Of a DNA stretch of 64,000 nt, positions 13,704 to 24,310 are shown piece after piece. The stretch lies in contig NBAY01000077.1 in assembly GCA_002794775.1 (NCBI GenBank), positions 124,001-188,000 of the forward strand, in the 5' to 3' direction. Below the pieces are notes generated by a model that saw only the letters and a program-made list of their open reading frames with translations, had not been told where the DNA came from and did no database searches. The DNA comes from Porodaedalea pini (Eukaryota; Basidiomycota; Agaricomycetes; Hymenochaetales; Hymenochaetaceae). The position numbers and the translations under genes are program-made. Positions within the stretch are counted from its first letter, which is position 1. The number at the start of each line of letters is the position of its first letter.

Positions 13704-14655
13704 TGTTAGGACTCAAACTTTTCACCTTTTCTTTTCTTTTCCCCTTTTCCATTTCCTTTCTTTTAATTGTCCCTTTTCATTATAATTAACCATCTTTTCA
13801 ATCATTTCCCACACTCCCTCACACCTGACCTTCATTCGTTCTATTCTGATCATTTATGTAATCTTAGATAATATAGTCTCACAGTCGTTGCTATAAGAGG
13901 GACCAGGAATTGCATGAACTCCTTGTTCTGCTTTTTCTCTTATCTCCATGATGACCTAGGTGAGACTTGTCCCTCCTGTATTAGTGTATATTGTATTAAT
14001 TCTCTTATCTCCACGATGACCTAGCCTGAGTACAGCATGTCCTGAGTCCCCGCTCGAGTATAGCACATCCCAGATGACAGTCAGCTAAGACCTGCCCTGT
14101 TTGAGCATCTCCTGAACTCCTGCCTAACATAAAAGCAGAACCCTACCTAGGCTCATCCCCAGTGTACATTGTCACTGTTGACTCGCCTTCACTCAGTCTA
14201 GAGGAGCTCTCCCCTCGACAGACTTGACATGTAAACCCTCTGAATGACAACCCTCAACCCTGCCTGGACATTTTTGGATGTTTGTGTATTACATAAATCT
14301 TCCAACTGACTTTCCCTGACCCTTACCACATTTGGACATCAACTTGCTCCTAGACGAGTTGCTGTCCCAATTAGGAAATCCTGGCTCTCTACATTAGTCT
14401 TTGGTGGAGATTGCATTTGATGTGGACGTGGGTAACTAGTTGAGTACAGTTGTCATCAATGTTATCATTTGTTATCTCGGCTACATCTTTCCATCTGATT
14501 GTCAACTTTGCCGATGAACCCGCTTATTGTTGGTGTAACCCTGGATCAAACACACAACCAATCCCTGTTCCCCCATTGTCTTAGTCAAGATAGATCTCAC
14601 AGAGGAACAGTGTCAGGCCCTACCTTCATCTTCCTGATTTGACGAGGAGTGACAT
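13704..14655 (+). mobile_element. Ty3/gypsy LTR retrotransposon, truncated 5' end (copy 1)
   Basis: Begins with TGTTAGGACTC and is homologous along most of its length to 44,683-45,900. Shared words include TTCATTATAATTAA, TGATGACCTAG, ACTCAGTCTAGAGGAG and CTCGACAGACTTGA. It contains the LTR-like region and leader, but the Gag frame is cut off after AGATAGATCTCACAGAGGAA, where repeat R1 begins. In copy 2 the same leader continues into a readable Gag. No pol genes are present here. Confidence 0.65.
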
Positions 14656-14795
14656 TACGATTACTGAGTTTACGAAGTATTGTCTTTTGTTGTGAGCAAA
14701 GATAAAGTCCCCAATTTGGGTTTTTGTCAGCTTTTATAAGCTGATGGCATACCATATATGTTAATTTTGGACCCTTTTCTGCTAAATTGAGCAGT
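14656..14795 (+). repeat. Repeat R1, 5' part only (copy 1)
   Basis: Starts TACGATTACTGAGTTTACGA and matches the first 140 bp of the R1 copies at 23,887 and 46,683, including the palindrome CAGCTTTTATAAGCTG and the word AATTTTGGACCC. Homology stops after AAATTGAGCAGT. It directly abuts the truncated retrotransposon, the same arrangement as at 46,608. Confidence 0.75.
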
Positions 14796-15191
14796 CACTG
14801 CGTTCCCAGTAGATCTAAAGGCCTCAGTAGTAGATATAGATAGCATATATAGTAAGACCTATAACTGCCTAATACAGAGAATCTAGATATTAGGTTGTGC
14901 CAGCTTGAAAGAACAGACTAACATACCCTACCAAATGCTATAAATTCAAGACCTAATGTAAAATAAGGACAGATATAACCAGAATTTCTAGCTCAATCTG
15001 TAGATACATTATGCTACTTAATCTATTTTCTCCTGAGCCATAGGTATTAGATGTTCTGAGCTCGTCTAACACAAGCTTAAGTAGAAAGGTATTTATTTTA
15101 TTAAATTACTGTATATGGGGTGTACAAAAATAGAGACAAATAACATGTCAAAAATAATTAGGTATGCATACTACGTGCGCGTCGCGTCGCA
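14796..15191. other. Unassigned spacer
   Basis: About 400 bp of AT-rich sequence without recognised features between the R1 fragment and the hairpin at 15,192. Confidence 0.4.
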
Positions 15192-15222
15192 TTGGGGTGC
15201 AGCATGTTTTGCTGCACCCCAA
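15192..15222. repeat. Perfect 13-bp stem hairpin, 5-nt loop
   Basis: TTGGGGTGCAGCA, loop TGTTT, TGCTGCACCCCAA: a perfect GC-rich inverted repeat in AT-rich surroundings, preceded by a GTGCGCGTCGCGTCGC run. It lies just upstream of the decayed coding region. Such hairpins occur at rolling-circle transposon ends, but no CTRR end was found next to it. Confidence 0.6.
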
Positions 15223-15249
15223 CACCCCCAGAAACACCCAGACAACATC

Positions 15250-16950
15250 AATATGATGAATGTTGACCTTACATACCTTGTGTCACTTCTGCAGGATCAG
15301 CAGGAGCAGTTGCTGGCGAGAGCGTGTACGAAGAGCGCGGCCCCTTCGTACACGCATGTGTCATCCTCGGCCACATTCATTTGGTCATCCTCACCGTCCA
15401 TAGAACCTGGCCAAAGCACAGAGGAGGTCCTCTTATCTGTGCTTTAATGTATTTCTGAGCTCGAGGGTGACAGCCAGCGGAAGACGGCTCAACTGGAGCA
15501 CCAGTCTGAGCATATCAGACAGCTCACGGCGCAGCTCGTCCAGGTGGAGACTCAGCTCGCAGATGGAGACGGAGATGTGGATGATGAGGGAGAAGATGCA
15601 GCATGGCCCAGGAAGAGGAAGAGGGGTGGGAAAAAATCCAGAATCTGAAAGATTCTGAGCAAGGAGAGTGGCACACTCGATCCTGACCAGAAAGAGGCCC
15701 GGCAGGCCTTGCAGGTGCATTATTGATTCATTATATTCATCTAAATTATTGTTTAGAAAACTCACCTTATATTTAATACAGGCCACTATTGAACATGAAG
15801 TCTTCGTGCAGGCGGGCCTCAAGCCTGGAGCAAAGCTGCCTCTTCCTGAAGCCTCTGGCGAGCGACTCAATGAGGCCAGCATGAAATGCTTCATGCCGGA
15901 CTTTGAAGAAGATGTTACCTTCCCAATAAATGCACAGCTCATCAAACAGGCTGCGAAGATCATTGATTTGAAACAAAAGGTAAGAAAATCAGTACTAGAG
16001 CTTGGATGAAATATCAATGAGCTAAAAAAATACGTACCAATAGGACACAGAACAGAGAGTCCTAAAGAACCCTGATATCAAGTACACCAGAGACGATCTC
16101 TGTGAGTTTGTGAAGAACGTGTTCCACAAGTTGAAGGGCGCATACAGGTACAATACCGACATGACGGCAAAGCAGAAGCAAGAGCAGTAGAAGCACACGA
16201 CAGTGTGTGCTCAGCGTCGTCGCCAGGTGAGCTGTGCTGTCCAGGCTGTAGCTGTAGCTGCTCCTGTTGATGGAATTGTTTGTTTGTTTTTGTAGAAAAA
16301 ATGTGAACGACTCGCCGAAGTTGAATGTTACATTGCGCTCTATGGCGCTGACCTGACCCCCATTGCTAGAGACGGACTGGATGTCCGACCTCGTAAGTGA
16401 ACTCGATATGGATGACGAGCTTGAGAAAGTTTGCCACCAGGCGACTCTTCAGGCGAAAGCTGGGCTCTCCCAGGTGCAAATTGAGGTGAAGATGAAGGTC
16501 TAGGAGAAAGTCACTAAGCTGTTCTGCTCAGATAAGGTAAGTGTTTTTTTTTAAAATATTCTATAAGAGATTCCACTCACTTGTTATACAGGTTAATGAC
16601 ATCTATAAAGCTCTCGACGAGCTTCATAGGAAATGCAAGGCCTTGTCTAAAAGGCTGGTTCTGTCAGTCCAACGAATCGATCTCGGCTGCACCGACATCA
16701 ACCTGCCATTCCTTGCGATCTTCCCCTTCATGAAGAGCGAGGGCTGGTTCCTCGACCATGTCTATGGAAGCTTGCTTAAGAAGGAGCTCAAGATCCTACA
16801 GCAGGACCTGGCAGGCTTTGGCGCAAGGAAGGGAGAGGCAAGCAGCATGTCTGATGACTAGAGCTCAGACATGCAGCGGCTTCTCGGACTTGTGGAATGC
16901 AAGCGGCATCTCAGGCTCGTATAACAGTGTCACAAGCCGTATGTATTCTC
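15250..16950 (+). pseudogene. Decayed multi-exon protein gene of unknown function
   Basis: A hydrophilic, charged reading frame can be followed across several putative exons: QRKTAQLEHQSEHIRQL with an acidic/basic run (DGDVDDEGED, RKRKRGGKK), DPDQKEARQALQ, an exon at about 15,780-15,980 (TIEHEVFVQAGLKPGAKLPL, CFMPDFEEDVTFPINAQLIK), about 16,045-16,190 (CEFVKNVFHKLKGAYRYN), and about 16,590-16,860. In-frame stops interrupt it (after KKSRI, after KQKQEQ, after EVKMKV). GT-AG introns lie between the parts. The style resembles multicopy hypothetical proteins carried by agaricomycete transposons, but no family is recognised. Not functional as written. Confidence 0.55.
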
Positions 16951-17199
16951 TTGACGGACTAATGTATTATCTCCTGTAGCAACTTTGTCAGGACTGCGCT
17001 GTAGAAATAGAAAGAAACTCACCTGTATTAAGTCGCATAGAGTAGCAATAATTAAAATTAAGTTAATGTCACTGCAAACAGAACAAGAGCAACCACTCTC
17101 AAATTACCAGATCATCCTGAATAATTATTCAGTTAGGACTATCACATTTAACAAGCTGAGAACGTACTCTTGAAAGCCCTATCGTGGCCCAGACAAGCT

Positions 17200-17400
17200 C
17201 TCGATTGTCATCATTGCCCTCCTCCTCATCGTCCTCTTCTTCATCTTCATCCTCCTCCTCCTCTTCATCCTCCTCATCCTCCTCTTCATCTTCAGCTTCC
17301 TCCCCCTCTTCCCCTCTCCTTCATCCTCCTCTTTGTCTTCAGCTTCATTGCTCTCCTCTTCATCCTCCCCCTCTTCGTCTTCCTCCTCATCCGGTAGCGG
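17200..17400. repeat. CTC/TCC-type trinucleotide microsatellite
   Basis: Pyrimidine-rich tract of CTC, CAT, CTT triplets with few interruptions. It opens long artificial frames on both strands (poly-Ser or Pro/Leu on +, poly-Glu/Lys/Met on -) that should not be called genes. It lies just outside the left TIR of the DDE transposon. Confidence 0.8.
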
Positions 17401-17680
17401 GCGGGATAATATTCGGATGCAAGGGTGATGGACCGAGGCGCGGCAGGCCTGAGATTTGATGAGAGAGGGAGGGACCAATGCAGGGGGACCCTCTTCACTG
17501 GCGTGAAGATAGTCGTGTATAAGATACAGGAAGTATAAACTCAATGAGCTGTGTCACATCAATGTCACAAACCCTAAACTTTAATTACTTCCCCATTAGG
17601 AAGGACCCTAGCGGCAAAAATCGCGAGTTCAGAAAAAAAAAATTCTGAAGGACTGTTTGAACACCGAAGTACAATGTAGT

Positions 17681-20600
17681 TTAGACTCCCGCAGTATCTA
17701 ACTCCGCCATGATCCTTTCATTTAAGATTCGGTGGCCATGGTACCGTTTATTAACCCACTGGGCTTGAATGCCATTTAATCCTCGGCGGTATGCATCCAT
17801 AAACTGAGCTGACCGGTCTGCAAATCTTAGTTGACAAAATCAGCTCAAATTATTAAAAATAAAAAAATGCAGAACATACTTTCTGAAAAGCTCCAAGGGA
17901 ATAGAGTCTAGACTCAGCTTAACATTCTCCTCCATCTCCCTTTCATTAGATGTCCGAGGTAGCATGCGATAATAATACTTAGCCTTTCCCCAGCATTGCT
18001 CAATAAAATTGAGCTCGCAATGAAATTTAGGATAAAAAATAACCTTGTGTCCACGCTTTGCAATGTACTCTTCAAGCGCAGACCTCTGGTCACGAAAATC
18101 TGGCTGATTGAAAAGAATGCGTCTGCAGCAGCATGACACACTCCCACTGGTGTCCTTGCATTTGAAGTCCTTACATTGTGCATGTTTTCCTCGCACATCG
18201 ATACCACGTTCTGTCAAAATTTGGGCCATACCCTTGAACGCTCCTGGGTGGTGCAGATCATCTTGTGAAAAATAAAGTGGCTGAGGAGTACCATCTGGGA
18301 GTTGACCAGGACGCATACCACCTTGTGGAGCACGTTCCCCTTTCCAGCCAGGTCCCTTAGGCATGTAGCGGGCAGAAAGAGCATCATCTGCACGCTTTTG
18401 ATGAGTGGTTGCATTATCAAAAGCGAAGAGTCCAACGCAGCCTGGAAACCGCTCCTCAAAAATATCAACAGCAGTCTTGATTTGCGCCATGATATTTTCG
18501 TGCCCAAAATATCCTTCCCGGTTCTTGCCAGCTTTGAATATGACACGAGCTTTATGAGAACTAAGAAAGAAATGTGAGAAGTATAGACAGAACTGATCCC
18601 ACAAGCACATACCCGTCAAGAGATTTGAGCCAACCAGTTTCGGGAGTGCAGAAGTCTGAAATCATGATAGACGTCCCTTCTCCCTTGGGATGTGGCTTTG
18701 CTGTCTGGTCATTATGTGTCCATTGGAGTTCGCATTGGTCATTTGCATAAAAAGTAGACTCATCGTGAGTTACGAGAATGATTTGACCCTCATTTGAACT
18801 GGTTGTGCTCCCAAGTGCCATTTTCTTTTCGAGCTCTGCCCAGAGTGGCAGAAATACATGCTGGCGGTAATGCACAACATCCTCCCTTTCGTGGCCGTCA
18901 ACATACATTCCCGAGGGTGTTTTCCCATAACGATATCCCATGGCATTCAGCCATGTCGTGGCTGTACGCAAGCACACAGGCTTTGACCGACCAAGACGAG
19001 CAAGCAATTCTGGCCTATTCAAATACTCTTGAACATCTTCGGGCCCTAGGTACTGTTTTTGAAGGCTTTGAAGGTGCGCATGAATCTCTGATGCAAAGTC
19101 TTCATCATGTATGATTGATTTCTTCCAGGTTCCATACAGATTCACAGGTAGGAAGCGGTGGTCTTGAAGATGTTTTCGCGCCCATGAACGAATGTTTCGT
19201 GCCAAATGCACACCACGTCCTGCCACTGTAGCTGCTGCAAATACTGAAGCCTCGGTCCAATCAAAGCCCTCATGGATCACATACACCCGAAGAAAGACAA
19301 GCATGGCCATAACGTGACCACGAAACAATAGGTCAAGGGTCTTGTCTCTTGAGATGCAGTCGAGCCGCCATATTGCTTCGAGGAGTTCAGGATCATTGCG
19401 GTCAGGAGCATGGAACTTGGTGAGTTTATGAATCCCAGTGCCTTGCACCTCTGCCGTGACTCGCAGTACATGTGCGCTAGGTGGAATAGCACTCTCGCCG
19501 TCTTCAGTGTCTCTCATGCTCGTGACACGTTGTGCTTCGCAGTCCCGCGCTTCTATACCCACGAGTAAACGCCCGTCGTCTTCCTCCTCCTCCTCCGGCC
19601 CATCACAAGAGATCGGACGGGCATGCTCGATGTCCCTAGCAGCATTGACAATACGTGCAGGTACACCAGCATTCTGGATATGTTCGGGAATGGGTGTACC
19701 CCACTGGACTGGTTGGAAGGTGAGCGGACCGGGTTTGGGAAAGGAGAGCCTAGGGGGCGGATTCGGCGGTGTGTTTCCGTCGACCCAGGTGAGCAAACTA
19801 GCTACTCCCTGCTCAGTGGCATCGACAATACGCGCAGGCGCATCGGGTGCGTGACGCGATGTTCCCTTCACCGTTCGTATCGTAGGCTCGATCGCGACGT
19901 CGGCGGCTCGAATCTGTGGAAGAAAAGCATTCTGGATATGTTCGGGAATGGGTGTACCTTGCTGGCCTGAGCTGAGTAAACCATCTTTTTCAGAGAGAGA
20001 CTGCGATTCTGATGACCTTCCGGTACTGGGCTGTGGAAGCAAAGCATTCTGGATATGTTCGGGAATGGGAACACCTCGCTGGATTGATCGAAAGGCGTGA
20101 ATCTGCGCACGCAGGGCGGAAACTTGGTCTTCAGTGAATGAAACTGGAGACTGAGGTGGCAAAAAATTATCAGAGGACGACCGAGAGGTCCTTGCGGGCG
20201 ACGCAGCAGGTCGCTCTACCAGAACCGCCGCTGCGATATGCTGTCCGGTCGTCATTCTATCCTGTTCGCGTCTGGCCATCTCGTGAACATCATATTCGCC
20301 CAAAAGTTTCTCGCTGGCCTCAGATCCGTCACCAACTAGAGCGCGATGGGTCACCCGTCGTTCGTCGTGTCCTGCTCGTTCGCGTCTGACCGTCTCGTGA
20401 ACGTCATATTCGCCCAAAAGTTTCTCGCTGGCCTCAGATCCGTCACCAACTAGAGCGCGATGGGTCACCCGTCGTTCGTCGTGTCCTGCTGCTGCGATAT
20501 GTACACGATCCAGACCCTCATATTCGCCCAAAAGTTTCTCGCTGGCCTCAGATCCGTCACCAACTAGAGCGCGATGGGCCACTCGTCGTTCTTCGTGTCC

Positions 20601-21825
20601 TGCTCGTTCGCGTCTGACCGTCTCGTGAACATCGCCTAGATGATGGGCTGCATTACGAAGATTACGCGCTTCCGTCATGATATTGTCATCTGTATGAAGG
20701 TGAGTGAGCATGACTATAATAAACCAGAAGAGAGAGCTATTCCTACGTCGAGGTGCTGTGCGCGGTGTACGAGACATTCGTGCACGATCCGGATCCCCAC
20801 ATTCGCCCTTCTCGCAGTCCTCAGATCCGTCACCAACTAGAGCGCGAGCGCTCTGTCCCGCCTGACCTATTTTGACAATCTCCTCGAGTTCCGCGACATC
20901 GAGTTCGTGCTGCTCATGGAGATCGGTTCGGGCCACCCGTCGTTCGTCATGTCCTGCTCGTTCTTGCCCCAGGTCATGCAGTGCGTCGAGATCAAACCGT
21001 AAGTAGACCGCCGCACGATCCCTTACACTACCCTGCTCACATCTGGCCGTCTCGTGAATCTTGGCTGCGTGACGAGCCACCAATTGTTCGTCATGTCCTG
21101 CTCGTTCACGAACCTGGTACTTGCGCTGACTGTGCTCCAAACGACGTACTTCCTGCTCGGCATGAGCATCCTGTACAAGGAGCTCAAGGAGGTCATGTGT
21201 ACGCATTGTGCGTAGCTCGGGGTGAAGCTTTCCGCTCTTGTGCCAATTCTGCTCTGGAATCTCAATGATCTCGTCGCCGCTCATTTCCTCCACCTCATCT
21301 GCACAGTCTGGAGGCATGTTTGTGGTTCTCGAAGTCTGGCCGACTGGTTTGAAAAAGCCGCGAATATCTGCAAACCCCTGTGTACGCAGCTTTGCTTCAT
21401 CTTTTCTTGCCTTTGCTTTCTGGTGTCTCAGGGTACGCTCTGATCTTTGGGATGGAAGGCTGAGTTTCTTGTATTTCACCGGGCGAATGCGGTCCTTTAG
21501 TTGAGAAGTCCATTCTACAAGCCCTTCGGAAAGCTTGTGAAAGAGCTCGTTGGTGCCTTCGGTGTCAACAAGGTCTGTGCCTGCTCTATCTAGGTCTGCC
21601 TCGATGTCGCTGTCTGTCGACTCGATGCTTTCAACTGAAACAGAATCATCAGAACTGTGTGCATCGCTGCTTGAGACAACAACATCTGAGTCAGGATTCT
21701 GGTCAATGAGCTGTTTGAAATGGTAGTCAGATTTGCCCTCTAGACAGTTTATATTCACTCACACGCCGCTTTATGAAAGGTAGATTTTGTATTCTAGCTT
21801 TGCTTCCCTTAGAGCGACGAGTCAT
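17681..21825 (-). CDS. DDE-superfamily transposase (agaricomycete type)
   Basis: Four exons give one open frame: 21825-21763, 21698-18613, 18560-17880 and 17825-17681, total 3,975 nt, 1,324 aa, stop TAA 17683-17681. The ATG at 21825 ([17 protein letters not shown]) is preferred; the frame without it has no ATG at its start. The DDE triad is seen as Asp in [14 protein letters not shown], Asp in [16 protein letters not shown] and Glu in [19 protein letters not shown]. The tail after the last intron reads [18 protein letters not shown], as in relatives. The N-terminal half is disordered and carries two kinds of internal repeat: a roughly 38-aa Arg/Glu/His unit ([20 protein letters not shown]) and the short motif PIPEHIQNA. 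No in-frame stop was found. It should cut and paste the surrounding element. Confidence 0.85.
19660..20640 (-). repeat. Coding minisatellites within the transposase gene
   Basis: Between about 20,270 and 20,640 a unit of roughly 114 bp (words CATATTCGCCCAAAAGTTTC, GATCCGTCACCAACTAGAGC) is tandemly repeated. At about 19,670, 19,930 and 20,048 a shorter word, CATTCTGGATATGTTCGGGA, recurs and encodes PEHIQNA. Units keep the frame, so copy-number changes alter only the disordered N-terminal half of the protein. Confidence 0.75.
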
Positions 21826-22318
21826 TGCTTTTTGTGTATGACCTAGACATGAAAAAATGTTGAAGATATGCGCATTAGTAACACAATAAATTACTATATT
21901 TGGAAATTATTTGTCAAACGGAGTTAGCCGAGAGCGGCAAAAATCTCAAGGTCAAAATTTTCAAAGTTCGTCAGAATGCTGCTCATTTGATTCTATGACA
22001 TTTGGAACAAAAAAGTCTTTTTCCTAAAATAACTTGACCAAAAGTGCATATTTTTGAAAAATAAAAACATACATCTGTAGCTATCAGGAAGGCCAAGAGA
22101 ACTATGAGGCCCAAAAGTGAGTTTGTGTCTAGTTGGAAAGCTTATTCTGTCATCATTGTGTGTTGCTCGAAAAGGAAAGTAAGGTTAGTGCCACGTGCGT
22201 CACAGCTCGTTGAGTTTATACTTCCTGTATCTTACCTAGAACTTGACTTTAAGTTCCGCGCTTAGATTAAAGTCGTATTAGAATATTAATTGATACTATA
22301 AAATTATAAAAATACTTA

Positions 22319-23880
22319 CTAAGGGTCCCATGTGCTCGTATCAATGTCTTGATGGGCATGGAACCAGTGGACGTGCAAGAAAGTGATGGGCCCAGAGATA
22401 CGGCTTTGTAAGTGAGAGATTATTGCCACCACCTGGCCGGCGAAGAGGCTGCCATCAAGCTCCATCTGAATGATGGCGTTTGGAGTGTGTGTAGCATTCA
22501 TGGATGGGGTGATACACCAGCCGTCAAGGATAAGATATGAATGAAACTTAGCTTTAGAGTACAAGAGATTTAAGGTATCATTTAGTTGTGAGGATCGTGA
22601 GACCACGCCAGCCTCGGGATGCATCTTGCGGTAATATTCAAGAAGGGGTCTTTGAATCTCATCTGGAAGTCTCTTAATGATTGCTGGACCAAGAGAGAAC
22701 GGCTTAGCACCTGTAAAAAAATACAAAATAAGTAGATTATCTGGCTCCGATGATAAGACAATGGAGCCACTTACGGTCTTGTGTGAGAGCATCGACTTTG
22801 TCGACTAACAATGCCATAGAGGCAACAGTTTCTCAAGACTCATCATCCAAGCGACTCATGAGTTTCGCGGCCTCACGAATGACTTCAGAGTCATTGTATA
22901 GCACATTCCCGAGGGAGCGTAACTATTAGAGAAGCAAAGAAAACAAGTGAAATAGATAAATTAAATTCAAATGAAAGGCTTACCTGTTCGTGAAGCCACA
23001 CGTCTTTGAAGAAAGCTTGTAAGAAGGATGATTCAATCTCACTGCCATTGTGATTATTTGTAGAATAACTCTTGAGGACTTTATTAAGCCGTTCGGTCGT
23101 GTACGTCCAGAAGCCATATACGGGTCCGAAGTTGAGAATTTGGTCAAATATATGTGTTACCCAATGATGATTGGGCTTGACATTGTCTTCATGCATCTAA
23201 TAATAAAATTAGGAAAGAATCTAGTGAAAGTAGAAAAAAAAAACATCAAATACCTCGAGATAACCTTGCAGATATGCATATAAAAGCCTGCATGCACACA
23301 GTAAGTCTTCAACCTTGACAGAGCACCTGAGAATTATCTTGAGCATCATTGTGAGCTTCAAGAAGTTGTCCGCATTGCCAGGTTGCATGCGGACAGGTTT
23401 TAGTTTCTTCACCGGTTTCTTGTCACCTTTCTTTGCCTTGCCTTTCACAATATGCTTCAGGCACTGCCTCTCCTTCGTCTCCCAATTGTGAGTTCGCCAC
23501 TCAAACTCCAGCTGTGCAAGCGGCTGCCATTTGTTCCAGATGAGGGGAATCTATTAGATGAATTTAAAATATGATTAATTGAGAGTAAAGTATAGAAAAC
23601 TTACGATTACCAGGCAATACACTAGAATGAGTACCTTATACTCATCAGCGGAGAGAGAGCCTCCTGCTGGATATCCAACTTCACTGGGGAGGCGACCGAC
23701 CCACAAAGGCATCTCAAACTATAGAGTTTGAGCAGTGTGATTCCAAAAAAAAAAAAAAGACCACAAGTAAAAAAAAAAATCTACCTTTCAAAGATACAGA
23801 TGTATCTGATCGAGTTCACGTGCCTTTTTGGCCATCCGTTGACAGAGAACCTTTCAGTGAACCCACGAGTCGAGCCATTG
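22319..23880 (-). pseudogene. Tnp2/DUF4218-type transposon protein, C-terminal remnant
   Basis: A minus-strand gene missing its 5' part. In transcription order: LPSEVGYPAGGSLSADEYK and PLIWN (about 23,700-23,540), an exon with LEFEWRTHNWETKERQCL, basic linker and ADNFLKLTMMLKIILR (about 23,500-23,250), then MHEDNVKPNHHWVTHIFDQI, FGPVYGFWTYTTERLNKVLK (23,196-22,985), and a last part with FHSYLILDGWCITPSMNATH. These blocks are typical of the protein found with Tnp2-like (CACTA/En-Spm) transposons of mushrooms. The 5' end is replaced by repeat R1 at about 23,887. No transposase domain is present, so this is a remnant. Confidence 0.7.
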
Positions 23881-23886
23881 GCTTTT

Positions 23887-24310
23887 TATGATTACTGAGT
23901 TTACGAAGTATCATCTTTTGTTATGGGCAAAGTTAGGGAGCCCGATTTGGGTTTTTGTCAGCTTTTATAAGCTGATGGCATACCATATATGTTAATTTTG
24001 GACCCCATTTCTGCTAAATTGAGCAGTGGCGATGAAGTCGTTCACAGCTTTTGTGGCTGTACAGTGCTCACTTTCTTCATTGACATATTTAATTTTATTC
24101 AACCATCCAAATCTCAAGCTTGAGCCACGTAAAAAAACTTCAGAAAAATCTCTATCTGTCTATGTATTTTTTGTAAAATAAAGTGGCCTGGTTGAATTAA
24201 AAATGGATCGAAAGCAAAGTTGACGACAGTGCCAACATGATCTCCAACCTCAGTGGGAGGCACCGTCGACGAGTCTGTCTCCTTCACCTTTCTCTTGGGA
24301 TTTCTCTGCT
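23887..24310 (+). repeat. Repeat R1 (copy 2), head of mosaic unit I
   Basis: Full-length example of a dispersed repeat: 5' TGATTACTGAGTTTACGAAG, palindrome CAGCTTTTATAAGCTG, AATTTTGGACCCC, a central AT-rich part with TTTAATTTTATTCAACCATC, then GACGACAGTGCCAACATG and GATCTCCAACCTCAG followed by GTCGACGAGTCTG. Host-gene fragments start directly after it. Other copies: 34,637, 46,608, 54,058, plus partial ones at 14,656 and about 60,868. No protein is encoded that can be recognised. Confidence 0.8.

Larger units (their letters stand above)
17527..22227 (-). mobile_element. DDE DNA transposon with TIRs and TA target duplications, 4.7 kb
   Basis: The left end CAGGAAGTATAAACTCAATG and the right end, read on the minus strand (CAGGAAGTATAAACTCAACG), match in inverted orientation, and similarity continues into GAGCTGTG. 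Both ends are flanked by TA (17,525-17,526 and 22,228-22,229), the signature of Tc1/mariner-superfamily insertion. The element contains one complete transposase gene on the minus strand and little else. Length is 4,701 bp. The TIR words are confined to the two ends in what was read here. Because ends, target duplication and coding frame all look intact, it may be autonomous or only recently silent. Confidence 0.82.

Noticed and set aside
11127..13785. Several 60-95-codon frames in the AT-rich stretch
   Set aside because: Low complexity, rich in Ser/Leu/Phe/Ile, partly inside the foldback arms; no family resemblance and no splice context.
17179..17544. Long acidic/basic frame on the minus strand and poly-Ser frame on the plus strand
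   Set aside because: Both arise from the CTC/CTT microsatellite; no family similarity and extreme composition.
23887..24310. R1 as a canonical Helitron terminus
   Set aside because: The CAGCTTTTATAAGCTG hairpin is internal, no CTRR end follows it, and no consistent 5' TC boundary between A and T was found. Left as an open idea rather than a call.
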